A stretch of DNA of 64,000 nucleotides from Symbiodinium natans (Eukaryota; Sar; Dinophyceae; Suessiales; Symbiodiniaceae), in contig CAJNDS010000212.1 of NCBI GenBank assembly GCA_905221605.1, positions 2,501 through 66,500 of the forward strand. Direction: 5' to 3'. Below are positions 21,425 to 34,054 of the stretch, in pieces; position 1 is the stretch's first letter, and every line of letters starts with the position of its first letter. The notes beneath the pieces are model-generated. The model was not told the origin of the DNA and ran no database searches. It was given only the letters and a program-made list of their open reading frames with translations. The translations under genes and the position numbers were made by a program.

Positions 21425-24350
21425 CCGGAACAAGGCTCTATCAGACTTTGCAAGCACTAGTTCAGCAAGCGCTCGCAGGGCCACATCATCTACTAGTGCA
21501 TGCTGTGGTCGCTTTTGTGCAAGGTTCTCGTACGAACAGCTCTCCTCGGCCGATGTCGATGTTTCCTCGTCCTCCTGGTGGGATACCTGCGAACACAACA
21601 ACTCACAAGGCACCCAAGCTGTCCAGGCAACGATTTTTCGCAACGTACATGCGGCAGCGGCGACTGCTCGGCGCACTCGAGCAGCCGACCGCACTCGCAA
21701 TGTCGATGCATCCGGGTTCGCCTGGCTCTCCTCCTGCAGTCTCAAAGCTACAGCGTTGTTTATCTGGCACGTTGAATCTTGACAGCACACAATACAACAA
21801 GGCTACATCAGACCTTTGCAAGCACTACTTCAGCAAGCGCTCGCAGGGTCACATCATCTACTAGTGCATTACTGTACTTCTGCCATGCTCGCTTTTGCGC
21901 AAAGTTCTCGCGCGAACAGGTCTCCTCTGCCGATGTAGATGTCTCCTCGTCCTCCTGGTGGAGCGCCTGCAACGACTCGCAAGGCCACACGCTGTCCAGG
22001 CAGCGACTTTTCCAACGTGCTTGCAGCACTAGCTTGAGAAGCCGGTGCAGCAGCGGCGCCTGCGATGTCGTTGCGTCCACGTTCGCCTGGCTCTCCTCCT
22101 GCAGTCTCATGCTTCCAGCCAGAAAAACTGGGATGTAGCTACACTATTCGATCTGTGGCATCACGGCCTCTTGAAGCTACGACGGGTACGTCTTCGCAGG
22201 ACATGCTCGAAAGACAAAACAAGGCTGTATCAGACCTTTGCAAGCACTACTTCAGCAAGCGCTCGCAAAGTCAGTCGCTTTTGTACAAGGTTCTCGTACG
22301 AACAGCTCTCCTCGGCCGATGTCGATGTTTCCTCGTCCTCCTGGTGGGATACCTGCAAACATAACAACTCACAAGGCACCCAAGCTGTCCAAGCAACGAG
22401 TTTTCCCAACGTACATGCGGCTGCGGCGACTGCTCGGCGCACTCGAGCAGCCGACCGCACTCGCAATGTCGATGCATCCGGGTTCGCCTGGCTCTCCTCC
22501 TGCAGTCTCATGCTTCCACTCAGAAACACTAGGATGTAGCTACAGTGTTGTTTATCTGGCATGTTGAATTTCAACAGCACACAATGAGAAGGCTGTGGTC
22601 TTGTTTGCAAGGGTTCGTGAGTGTCTCACGTCAGGCATTTGATCTGTGGCATCACGGCCTCCTGAAGCTACCACGGGTACATCTTCGCAGGACATGCTCG
22701 AAAGACAAAACAAGGCTGTATCAGACCTTTGCAAGCGCTACTTCAGCAAGCGCTCGCAGGGTTACATCATCTACTAGTGCAGTGCTGGTCATTGCCATTG
22801 TCGCTTTTGTGCAAGGTTCTCGTACGAACAGCTCTCCTCGGCCGATCCCGATGTTTCCTCGTCCTCCTGGTGGGATACCTGCGAACACAACAACTCACAA
22901 GGCACCCAAGCTGTCCAGGCAACGATTTTTCGCAACGTACATGCGGCAGCGGCGACTGCTCGGCGCACTCGAGCAGCCGACCGCACTCGCAATGTCGATG
23001 CATCCGGGTTCGCCTGGCTCTCCTCCTGCAGTCTCAAAGCTACAGCGTTGTTTATCTGGCACGTTGAATCTTGACAGCACACAATACAACAAGGCTACAT
23101 CAGACCTTTGCAAGCACTACTTCAGCAAGCGCACGCAGGGTCACATCATCTACTAGTGCAGTACTGTACTTCTGCCATGCTCGCTTTTGCGCAAAGTTCT
23201 CGCGCGAACAGGTCTCCTCTGCCGATGTAGATGTCTCCTCGTCCTCCTGGTGGAGCGCCTGCAACGACTCGCAAGGCCACACGCTGTCCAGGCAGCGACT
23301 TTTCCAACGTGCTTGCAGCACTAGCTTGAGAAGCCGGTGCAGCAGCGGCGCCTGCGATGTCGATGCGTCCACGTTCGCCTGGCTCTCCTCCTGCAGTCTC
23401 ATGCTTCCAGTCAGAAAAACTGGGATGTAGCTACACTATTCGATCTGTGGCATCACGGCCTCTTGAAGCTACGACGGGTACGTCTTCGCAGGACATGCTC
23501 GAAAGGCAAAACAAGGCTGTATCAGACCTTTGCAAGCACTGCTTCAGCAAGCGCTCGCAAAGTCAGTCGCTTTTGTACAAGGTTCTCGTACGAACAGCTC
23601 TCCTCGGCCGATGTCGATGTTTCCTCGTCCTCCTGGTGGGATACCTGCAAACATAACAACTCACAAGGCACCCAAGCTGTCCAAGCAACGAGTTTTCCCA
23701 ACGTACATGCGGCTGCGGCGACTGCTCGGCGCACTCGAGCAGCCGACCGCACTCGCAATGTCGATGCATCCGGGTTCGCCTGGCTCTCCTCCTGCAGTCT
23801 CATGCTTCCACTCAGAAACACTAGGATGTAGCTACAGTGTTGTTTATCTGGCATGTTGAATTTCAACAGCACACAATGAGAAGGCTGTGGTCTTGTTTGC
23901 AAGGGTTCGTGAGTGTCTCACGTCAGGCATTTGATCTGTGGCATCACGGCCTCCTGAAGCTACCACGGGTACATCTTCGCAGGACATGCTCGAAAGACAA
24001 AACAAAGCTGTATCAGACCTTTGCAAGCGCTACTTCAGCAAGCGCTCGCAGGGTTACATCATCTACTAGTGCAGTGCTGGTCATTGCCATTGTCGCTTTT
24101 GTGCAAGCTTCTCGTACGAACAGCTCTCCTCGGCCGATGCCAATGTTTCCTCGTCCTCCTGGTGGGATACCTGCAAACACAGCAACTCACAAGGCACCCA
24201 AGCTGTCCAGGCACCGATTCTTCGCAACGGCAGCGGCGACTACTCGGCGCACTCGAGCAGCCGACCGCACTCGCAATGTCGATGCGTCCACGTTCGCCTG
24301 GCTCTCCTCCTGCAGTCTCATGCTTCCACTCAGACATGATTCGACTCTGA
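21425..24350 (-). repeat. Tandem array of ~1.29-kb units carrying S-T-S modules
   Basis: Two near-identical units repeat at an interval of about 1,292 bases (for example 21,779-22,138 against 23,071-23,430, and 22,045-22,539 against 23,337-23,831). Parts of a further unit lie at each end. Each unit holds about three type 1 modules (near 21,540, 21,925 and 22,310 and their counterparts) and several type 2 modules. Conserved flanks include CATCATCTACTAGTGCA and GATCTGTGGCATCACGGC. The minus-strand frame of the modules stays open between copies. The 360-residue plus-strand frame at 23,837-24,919 and similar frames are not called as genes. Confidence 0.85.
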
Positions 24351-24982
24351 AAAACCAGGATGCGGTCAGTTGTGCATCCCTGCAAACATGTCCCACACGG
24401 CAACGGCAGTATCAATTCAGCATGAGCAGAAATCTTGAGAGTATGGGCCTGTGGGTGCGAACAGCTGCGATACCTGAATTCGAAGGTTTCTGCATCAGCC
24501 TTTTGTATTTGGCGGTTGCCTCGCAAGGTGCGGCAGTTGAGCCCTGCGGCATGCACAAGTGGGCGGACACTTGCCACGGCCACCGCGGCCACCGTCACTC
24601 TGGGAAACGAGTGGGGCACACGGAGTGCGCCGTGGCGGGCTGGTGCAGGCATGTGCAGGCCACTGCAATGTCCATGACCACGTGGGGATGCTGCTGGTGG
24701 AGCAGCCCAGACAAATTGCCCGTAGGTGAGAGGACATGGGCTTCTTTTCGGAAGTTGTTTCCAAAGAAAGGCTGTCCCTATCAGACCTTTGCAACTAGTA
24801 CTTCAACACTACTCGGACAAAGTACCGAGATCGCCCGTGTAGTCGTCAACAGCTTCGGGCGACGACATGCCAAACTCCGAGATGTTTGCTTGTTGAAGGA
24901 CCCCATCTTTTATCAGTAAATAAGTATTGATGATACATCTGGTACGTTGGTGCACTTCTTTGGAACTGTCTCGCGCGCATAA

Positions 24983-25045
24983 GACTCCTCGGTCGATGTC
25001 GATGTCGCCTCTTGATCATCCTGCTGTTGGAGCTCCTGCAACCGG
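24983..25045 (-). repeat. Dispersed S-T-S module, type 1, divergent copy
   Basis: The minus strand reads LQELQQQDDQEATSTSTEE in frame, including a GAT-CAA insertion relative to array copies. It keeps the acidic block and TSTS core although nucleotide identity is lower. Confidence 0.6.
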
Positions 25046-25857
25046 AACAGGGACGATCTTGCAAGGCACCAACGCTTCCTACGGAGCGCGATGATTTCCA
25101 GTGCCCCATGTGGGCTACGAGGAAATGCACATCTCAGGAGCTGCAACATGTCCAACAACGCAATCCGAGGTACCAGGATGTATCAAGAATTTGTGACAGC
25201 TTTAGGGCCTGGGTGTGACATGGCGTGACCCACATTGAAATCGCCCTGGATTCCATGCCTCCTCAGGCTCCCCAGCAGGCCCCTCCAAGACCTGCTCTGC
25301 TGTGGCTTTCCACTTAGATCAGACGTAGTGGCCACGTGAGCATTGTCAGCACCACAAGCTGCCACAACAAGCTGCTACCTCCTCGATCTTCGTCAAGAGT
25401 GGGGCATGTTCTGCTGGGATCTGGGCCTCAAGCAAGGCTGCAGTAGAAGCCCGACAACAGCCTGCGAAAGTGGTGCCAGAGCTGTTTGTTCCCAAACTCG
25501 CATGTCGGCATCGCCGGGCATTGGCGCAAGCTCGCGATCAGCGCAGCTTGGCTGCTGATCGCTATGCACTACAAAGTCATGGTATCCCTCAAGGTCAAGT
25601 ACATGCTGTAGACGTGACATTTCAAGCCTTCTGCTGGCGAACTGGCCACTGCAGGTAGCTGCTGGTGGATAAAGTAAGTGGCGTGTGTGAAAAGCATGAG
25701 GCGCGTCACTGCTGCAGCTTGTTGTCCATGACGACATGGCCCACCTCATTGCTCAATGCCGCATGCCACATGAGGTTTAAGTTGACCAGGCTGTCTCAGA
25801 TGAACGGCTCGGATTCTTTACACACGGAGACTCTGCCTTCCAGACCTTGCAACATGT

Positions 25858-26124
25858 TTATCGCACTTGCCAGTACTTCATTTCAAAGGTTAGTGTCAGA
25901 GGGGCTCGCTTTATGCGGACCTCTGAGCCTATGGGCACAAACGTCCAAGACACTCTTACAGAGTCCACATGTCCCAGATTACGTGCAGGCAGCGGGTCGC
26001 CGAACAAAATGTTGAATGTTCTTGGCACAAAAAAATTGAAGTCAGGCACTCTCGCCAATTTGTGCGAGATGGACTCTGTATCAATGAGTTGCGAATTCAT
26101 TGTGGGGTCTGCGGCCGCGCACAT
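25858..26124 (-). CDS. Small ORF or first exon, function unknown (88 codons)
   Basis: A complete open frame from ATG (MCAAADPTMNSQLI...) to TAA, starting 111 bases after the subtilase stop codon on the same strand. The product is not recognised; the middle reads FNFFVPRTFNILFGDPLPA. A GTGCGATAA donor directly before the stop would instead make this the first coding exon (86 codons). Further minus-strand coding-like stretches follow at about 25,722-25,794 (contains NLMWHAALSNEVGHVV) and 25,545-25,650 (contains LEMSRLQHVLDLEG), but the junction phases do not close, so the gene model is open. No signal peptide or membrane segment is evident. Confidence 0.4.
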   Translation of the reverse strand: MCAAADPTMNSQLIDTESISHKLARVPDFNFFVPRTFNILFGDPLPARNLGHVDSVRVSWTFVPIGSEVRIKRAPLTLTFEMKYWQVR

Positions 26125-26235
26125 CTCGTGGACGGCTCAAGCCCCACCGGAATGTACATGTGGCCCATCTTCAGGTGAGATGAGCAGTAAAAGCATCGGT
26201 CAATTCACCGCAAGAGGATTGGCATATCCTGGCAT

Positions 26236-29200
26236 TCACTCGTGTCGCTCATCCAGGTGCACGCTCACGTCGAGCGATGAGTCGCTGACGGGCTGCACTG
26301 GATCGACGGGTGACATAATTGGCTCACGCATCGTTTTGCGATACTTTACCACCCGTACCGCTGCACAACTAGCAGCACTGATTCCACCAAGCAGGGCGCC
26401 AATGGAGATAGAAAGCATCAGTGGGCTGGCTTCTTCAGGAAGCTCGGGCTCATCATCCCAAATCATGCCCTCGTTGGCCTCGTCACTGAGGGTGGACAAC
26501 GATCTGGCATCAGCACGCACCTTCGGTGCGGTCTGCTGTGGTTCACCCACCACTGCCCGAACTCCATTCGCGGGCAAGGACATCACTCCCTGCAAGCGCT
26601 TCATGAGCAGCCCATTCATCTTTTCAGAAGCCGATCTCCCACGGTGTAAAGCTATCAGCCTGGCCTCGACCATGTCCAGGAAATCCTGCGTGTACTTTGC
26701 ATGAGGAGCCAGACTGGCATCTGGCAAAACCTCGAAGTTGATAACCAAGCATGCCCCATCCGGAAGCGAACTTCGCGGGTTCAACCGCGCGGCAGCCTCG
26801 CAGGTTAGCATCTGGCCCTTTGTAAGCCGCACCTGCTCTTGCGACACCGCTGGTAGACTGTCCGCCAGCACGGAGATGAGGGCTTTCCTGGTTTCAAGGC
26901 TTGGTGGAGCAAATGTCGGCACGCCTGACATGTCCGTACTGCCCGTTCCCAGAATACCTGGAATGGTCAACGATCCCATGACCCTCTTGTCACCTGAGGC
27001 CCCAAGAGCAGACTTCTTCGCCTGTTCTTCCACAGCCTTGCCTGGCTCAGTCCAGAGCAACTGGACTTCATTCCACGCTGGTGGCCGTGGTCTGCGCAAC
27101 CATGGCTCCACGTCTGACGCCTCGGCTGCTAGCCAGCGTCCGTGGTCCTCCACCTCATCCTCATCATGCAAGTCCTCGAAATGAAGCAAGATGCCCTGGT
27201 CCATCTCCAGATCCTCATAGACGCTGACAACAAGCAAGCTGCGAAGAGAAGTCTTGACGATGACGTGAAATTCAAAGACGACAACCTCATCTAGCGCAGC
27301 TGCCACACGTCCCAAAAGTTTCTCCTTTGTTGTGCCGTTGACGAAGTAGATGGCATACGAAAGTATTCCTGTGGGATTTGGCGCGGGTGTGATTCTGATG
27401 CCACCCTTGACTTGATTGAGGACAGGATCCTCATCTCCGGTGAAGGTGGCATTAATGGGCACGCTCCTCACAATGTCCACAAGGGGCACTGACTCAGCCT
27501 GACCCTCGCCATTCCCGTTGCCCGGTATAACAACGACTTGTGTGGCTTCAGACGGAAGTGGAGTATTCTCAACCGGCACCTGCATCACGGCGGAGCAGTT
27601 CTCTGTCCCGGGTAAGGTCCACTGAAACCCGTTGACAGCTTGACCCTGAGCATTTGCGAGGAACACCTTGTAGAAGGTGATGCTGCCCTTGCAACTCAGC
27701 GGTGGCATGAACTGGATTTGTCCCTCAATGACATGCTGCTGCACGTCAGTGTCAACGAAGCGCAACTGCCGTGGCCTCAATGCCGGCGATGGTGGCATAG
27801 TTGATGCGTCGAAGTCCGAGAGTTCTCCCTCCGATGCGTTTACACCCTCCGTGTCGGCGTAGGCAGAGACCACCTTGACATGCCAGCTTGGTGGCTTCAC
27901 AGCCGGCAAAGCATAGCTTGCCATAGAGCCAGTCTGGGTCAACTCCAGTGTCCAGCCTTTCTCGACCTCTGACCGATCACTGGACCATGAGATCCTCTGC
28001 GGACCTTTCTCCAAGTCGAAGCGCATGGGCAGCACCAGCCTTGTTCCCGACAACTGCTGGCCACCAATCTCCAAGTAGTCATAGTACTTTTCCGTCCGGA
28101 AGCTCGTCAGCCAGACCGTCGCGGGACCACTGAAGCTGATGACGGCCATCTCATTGTTGGTGTAGGCGCCGCGGCGGAAGCTGTAGACATCTCCGGTAGT
28201 GTTGGATTCAAGAAGAGAACAATCTCCTTCGCAGGAGGGGGTTTTGAATCCAGACGCAGGAACTTTTCCCAGAAAGGATTGCGCTTCATCCTTCCAGTAC
28301 AGGTTGTAGTGCGTGAGAGTGCTTTCTGATTGCGCCCGCTTGAACTGAACTTGCCCTGCGACGTATCCCACTCGTCCATCCTCGTCACCACCCCAAATGA
28401 CTTCACCAGGTCCATACTTGGGAACGCCGTAGTCCTTGATGTCCACAACAGCCGCCTTTGAAGGTCCCGCTTTTGCACTCCTGTTTGCTGCCACAACTGC
28501 AAGTCCCGTGACATACTTGGGTATTGTCAAGTTGCTGAGCGAGATTTGAAGATCTGCCGCACCGGATGCATTCGCCCTCCCAACTTGCTCCATCAGAAAG
28601 CCTGCAACAGAAATGAAGTGCAGGCTGTAGTACTCAACGTCACTCTCGTCTGCAGCTGCTGCAACATGAGCGACTCCACCTATTCGTCCAACTTCAGGAT
28701 CCGCATCTGTAAAGGTAAGACCTTGAGGCCGATTCACGGGTGGATAGAGTGCATCGTATGAGGCAGCTAGCATCAGAGCACGTCGCGCATTGATGCGACC
28801 TTCCGTGAGACTGCTGTTATGGAGCGCATCCACTCTCGTCGCAGACTCCAGCAAAATGCGCTTCACCTGAGGCATCGTCAACTGAGGACGGTGCATCCAG
28901 ATCAAGGCGGCAAGGCCACTCACATGAGGAGTGGCCATTGATGTTCCACTTAGGGAGGCATACTTGTTGTTGGGAACCGTCGAGTAAATGGCGCTGCCTG
29001 GAGCGGCTACATCCACAGTCGTCTTTCCATAGCATGAAAAAGAAGACAGAGACCCTGTCTTTGTTGTGGATGCTACGGAAACAATATTTGCTGTCGGATA
29101 ATTGGAAGGGTAATGAGGAAACTCATCGTTGTCAGACCCTTCATTGCCGGCAGCCGCAATGAACAGCATGCCGGCTTGCTCGGCCCGCTCGATGGCCACC

Positions 29201-32200
29201 TTGAATCGGCACGGAAAACGCATAAAAAGCCAACACGCACACGCACTTACACATGACAGGCCGTCCAGCTTAGGGGGCTCAGAAACTGGGCAGCAGACCC
29301 GCATTGCCGAGGAGGATCCACCACCTCCCCAAGAGTTGCTGGAGAGCTTCGCGCCCATGGCTACCGCGTAGTTCAGGCACTTGATGGCATCGGAGGTGCG
29401 TCCACCACCAGAGGCCGATAGGAATTTCATGGCCATCAGCCGGACACCCTGCCAAGCCACTCCGGCAACTCCGATGGAGTTGTTCCCGTTGCCTGCGAGC
29501 ATGAGTGATTCCACTATTCAACTGCCTTTCAATCCCCGCGCCGCTAAGCTTCCACGAAGGGATTTGCAAGAGGGTCTTCGTAGTCGAAATTCAACTCCAG
29601 AATCAGAAGCACACATAAATAACGGATATATAGATGGCCCTCTTGACTTGACAGGAAGTCTACGTCCTAGGTTTCATGATGCTTTCTCAAGGAAGTGCAT
29701 GACCCTCCTACCCTCATTCTAGAATGCCAACCCCCCCCCCCCATTCCTTTTCCTGTTCACAAGAAAGCCCAAGTTTCCAACCTAAGTCCTTAGGGCTAGT
29801 CACCACCCCACACACTGGAGTGTTCTTTGTTTTCTGAAGTTCGCATTGCCACGTGTCGTCGTCCCTGAGTTGTTCTAATTGCTGACCAAGATGTACACAC
29901 AGTTGATCAGACTGTGTTTCCACCCTCAAGCATAGCTTTGTTAGGCAGCGTTTGCTTGAAGGCCACTGCCCCCCTGCATGATGCAACAATTCTCCCTCGT
30001 GCAGTTCGGGAGTGGCCACACACACACATTTTTCAAGATCCAGCTTTTGTTGGCTTACGCTTGCGAATCAACAGCTCTTGTGCAGCCAACATCTCCTTGT
30101 AGAGCGTTCGGCCAGCACTTCCTTCCTTCCTTCCGCCCTTCCGTCCGAGGTGTACAATCTTTTTCAATAATCTATTTATGTGTTCTCTGCGGGTTCAATG
30201 GGCAAGAATGCAATGGCACTTCGTCCATCTTATTTTAATCTGAAGCTCCGACTTTCTATGAAACTTCCGCCTATCGTTGTAGCTTCTGGCCACTTCTGGC
30301 CCTGCAGCGGCAGCAGAGGAAAGAATCAGCTTTTGTCTCATTTGCGAGTGCAAGGAATGCAAGGAATTGAAAATCCGTCTGAGCCATACAGGCAACTGGA
30401 GCGCCAGGTCTCGGAACCGACTGGCAGTCGCAATAAACATAAGAAGCTGCTCCTAAAACAAGACTTAGGTCACAGGACTTAGGGAGCACTCACCCTGCTT
30501 TATGTAGGATCTTGCATTGTAACGCGTTAGCAATTGGTGGCACCAGGAGTCCCAGCCATTCAAGCATCTCCCAGAGGTGCAGTCCTCTTCAGGTTCATGT
30601 CAGCCCCTGGACAACTTGAGGAGATATTCTGAAGTACTACCTCCACCTACCGCACCTGTCCGACGGCATGTGGCCAAACCCATTTAACCTCCCTGCAGCT
30701 GCCCAGCTTCCCCAACAGCCCCCTGCATCACCCAGTGATGCAAGCACGAGAGATTCCCCAAACAATTCAAACGACATTGATCGACGAAAGAGATGCACGT
30801 TATGAGCGTGTTGTTGCGCATGTTCAAACAACGCAAACACATGCAACCAATCAATCAATCGGAAAGACAAACATTGAGGTTTGTGTCAAACAGTTAGAGC
30901 AGGAATACAAGTCTCAGATGCAGGCTACACTGCCAAACAGAATACAACATGATACAAACATGCGCCCTACCAGCTGCGAGCTTGTGCCTGCGATGGTACC
31001 CGCGCAGTGCGTCCCGTGCATCTGATCATCCATAGGATCCCCATCATTGTTGGCAAAGTCTGCGCCGTGGATGTCATCCACAATTCCATTGCCATCATCG
31101 TCAATACCATTGTCTGGGATCTCATTGGGGTTTATCCACATTTGATCCTTGAGGTCGGGATGCGTATAGTCGATGCCAGTATCGATGACTGCAACCACAA
31201 GCCCTTCCGGGGGTGGTTCGTGAGCCAATTTCCAAGCCTCTGCGGCATCAATGTCCCGGTCACCGTAGTGATGCAATCCCCAAAGTCTCTCCAAGGACTT
31301 GTCATTTGGAATTACCGTGTCCTTGCCATGAGTGAAAGTGACATTGAACTTTTCCCATTCATCAATCTCATCTCTGTCGGCCGAGAAAACACCCCATGCA
31401 GGATCTTCTGCAGAAACGTACTTGTCAGCGTGCTTGCTTCGGAGTGAAAGCGTGCCATCTTTGTTGTAGATGAATTTGAACTTTTCGAAGTCGTCTGCCT
31501 TCGGATGTCCACGGTGCCACGATGCCAGCCTACCAGACGGAGTTGCGACTACATAAGTTCCGTGCTGGGTCTTCAAAGAATTGTAACCGTCCTCGTGAGG
31601 CACCACGAAGAAGTGCGTATCTGCATGAATCTTGTCAGGATAGAAGCCGACCCCACCCCAACGCATAGCAGCCATAAAGCCACCGTGCCAGCTCTGCAAA
31701 GAAATGGTGCTGAGTCCATGCTCGCGGTGTCTCGGCAAAGGAGCAGCATCGCGATCCTCGCAGCATCCCAAGCGCAGTCCATCTGGAGTTGGGCAGCACA
31801 GGCCGCGAAGACCCATGGCGGAACATTGAGGATTGGCAGAACAGAGACGCTCTGGACGCTTCTCTTCCACATCCAAGTGGAGCCAGGTGTCTGGGACTGC
31901 GACTTCGACACCGTCTTGCGCTTGGAGGATCTCCATCATGTCATCCTCCTCCACGTCTGAGTTGCATGCGACGACAGCCATGTCTAGGCTGGGCAGCACT
32001 TCTGCTCTACGAACCCCGGAGAGATGCTCGAGCTGTTTCACACCTCAGTTTTTAGCCATGGGCCTTATGGGCAAACGGAAAAACCCGACCTAGAACTCCA
32101 AGTGCAGCGCAACTTCGCGCAACTTCTCACGCAACTTCACGCAACTGTGCTGGAGCGGGCCACTCAGGTCCGGACGATCATGTAGGGGGACAGCTGAACC

Positions 32201-32326
32201 AGACTCATAGCGGAGGATGATCCGAGACTCGTGGGTCTCTTTCACACCTGATTCCACGAGGGCCTGCGCCAGGCCTTTTCCGTAAAGAATCTGGAGGAAC
32301 AGGAAAAGTGATCCCATCGTCCCCAT
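26236..32326 (-). CDS. Subtilisin-like serine protease (S8), fascin-like/CUB-like, type I membrane
   Basis: Four exons: 32,326-32,131, 32,043-30,988, 29,492-29,299 and 29,199-26,236. Introns are 87 nt (GT-AG), 1,495 nt (GC-AG, CGCAGGCA at both junctions) and 99 nt (GT-AG). The exons total 4,410 nt, exactly 1,470 codons. The start is supported by an in-frame TAG seven codons upstream and a hydrophobic signal peptide (1-22). Domains: propeptide (~27-118); Cys-rich motif with two CC pairs (132-162); fascin-like beta-trefoil (~177-302); S8 catalytic domain with Asp353 (VIDTGIDYTHPDL), His408 (HGTHCAG), oxyanion Asn501 (AAAGNEG) and Ser569 (GTSMATPHVSG); four repeats with a D-E/A-D...G motif (from ~643, 748, 960 and 1,066), the second followed by a CUB-like domain (~805-906); membrane span ~1,409-1,431 and a 38-residue tail. 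All catalytic residues are intact. Role inferred: surface or endomembrane protein processing. Confidence 0.93.
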
Positions 32327-32379
32327 TGCTCCGGCTGCTACACTCTAGCACGGGGACTCTCGCAGCCAGTATGCTACTA

Positions 32380-33510
32380 TCCGTGCACGACATGCCTCAC
32401 GACCATCACTTGAACAAGAGGAACTAGAACAAGCTCGAAGCAACCATAAGCCGAGGCCTCCACATGGCAGGGCGTGGCCCCGACCCCGTCTTCGATTGCT
32501 TTGGGCAGTCTGTACATAAGTCTGCAATGTCTGCAATGTCTGCAGTCATTGCAGCACCGAGTGGGATCTGGAAAGCACTCGGACCAGCAATTGAAGTTCA
32601 GAGCTACGGCCGCGGCGGGAAACAAGCAGCACGAGGCATGAGATGCATGCTCGTGAAGTCTTGAAAGAGTGCGCACACGCACTACATCACACTACCACGC
32701 CTGCCTGCAGGTTTGTGGTACCGCTGCTCAGAGCTGTCAGTTCCTGGGGGTTGGGAGTTTGAATCTGCTTTGGCTGGAGACCGCGATGTGCCCCAAGAAG
32801 CCTTTGCGATCTCGGCTTGAGCAGCCCTGTACTGGCCATGTGCCTCACCAAGAGTGCGCTGCTGAAGCAGCGATGCGCAACAAGCTACTGTGTAACGAAG
32901 TGGAGGGCGCACCTGCTGAACGCGACCAAAGTCGACATCCAGTTCCGAATCGAGCTTTGCACCTGCCTGGCAGGACTAGTTGCCAAAGTACGTAGCTGAC
33001 AGCATACCCATGCACGAGCGCTATCACTGCTCTGCATGGTTGCGATCCTCCGCTGCCACTTTTGCCAGCTGCGGCTGCAGGACCTGTTCTACCTGTCAAG
33101 AAAAATCGCATGAAACTTCGCACGAAAAATGATGAATGGCGCATATGCTCATGGCCTCCGAGCAAAGCAAGGCACATACAACGCACAAAACAGTTACTCG
33201 TGGCTCAACTTGCTTTAAATCGAGGTCGTCGCAGTCGTTGAAGTGCCATCCGTCGTATCTCGACTCGTCACCAAATGCTCCTACCAGTTGGCTGGGAAAT
33301 CTTCTTCGCAAACATTCGCGAGGACAATACGTGTGAGGCCTCCTTTACCGATGTTGAATCCGGCGCCGGCTCATCTATCTCCTCCAAAAAAAACTTCAGC
33401 TCTCAGTACATCTCTCAAGTTGGAACATGTGGCGGCCTAGAGGGCCAAGAGGGCCCAGAGGGTCCAGCAAGGAGGGGGAAGAGGCCTGAGAGGGCCTGGA
33501 GGGCATAGGT
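32380..33510. other. Upstream of subtilase; no gene identified
   Basis: Open frames on both strands are short. A minus-strand stretch at 33,096-33,311 contains ESRYDGWHFNDCDDLD and could be an exon of an upstream gene, but nothing is recognised. A G/A-rich stretch with GGGCC steps lies at 33,430-33,505. Confidence 0.3.
33335..33395 (-). repeat. Dispersed S-T-S module, type 1, divergent copy
   Basis: The minus strand reads EEIDEPAPDSTSVKEAS, closest to the LQELDEPATESTSAKETS form in the 36-40 kb duplications. It stands alone, without the rest of that duplication. Confidence 0.55.
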
Positions 33511-33519
33511 GCCATGGAC

Positions 33520-34050
33520 TTTTACGTCTTGCGTGGGAAACCTTGGGCTTGAACAAAAAGAACAAAATCACACTCGTGATAAGCCAGATACGTTTAAACT
33601 GCATTTAAATCTGGTATACTTTCAACCAACCTGCTTCGGAAACGACAATGCGAATCACACCATTCTGGATTTGTTGTGAAAACTTGGTTTTGAAAAGTTT
33701 CAAGCGTTTCAATACAAGCGTGATAAGCTTTCGTTTATCATCAGGTTTAGCCCTCAAAAATGTTTCCGGACGCACCAACCATTGCTTTATGAACTTACCT
33801 TTAAACTAAAAAATGACTTCAAAGAGCTTGGTTGCAAGAAGCTCGGAAACGCTTGACTTTATACACCTACAGCACGTATAAAACGGTTCTACATTGCTAA
33901 AGAACGAACTTTCCTTCAATGATGGCTGATTCTGCACGCTTTTGTGTTGATTAGTACGAGTACATGAAAGAAACCAATTCCAACCGGGTACAAAGAGGTC
34001 CTACATGCAGAGGGCCTAGGCGAAAAACCTAATCACCACCTAAGCGTCGC
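33520..34050. other. AT-rich non-coding stretch
   Basis: Lower GC than its surroundings, with A/T runs and no open frame above 60 codons. No known element recognised. Confidence 0.4.
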
Positions 34051-34054
34051 TTTC

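Noticed and set aside
23837-24919. 360-residue plus-strand ORF
   Set aside because: Crosses tandem units in a frame that is not conserved in other copies, whereas the minus-strand module frame is.
25847-26704. 285-residue plus-strand ORF
   Set aside because: Largely antisense to the subtilase C-terminus.
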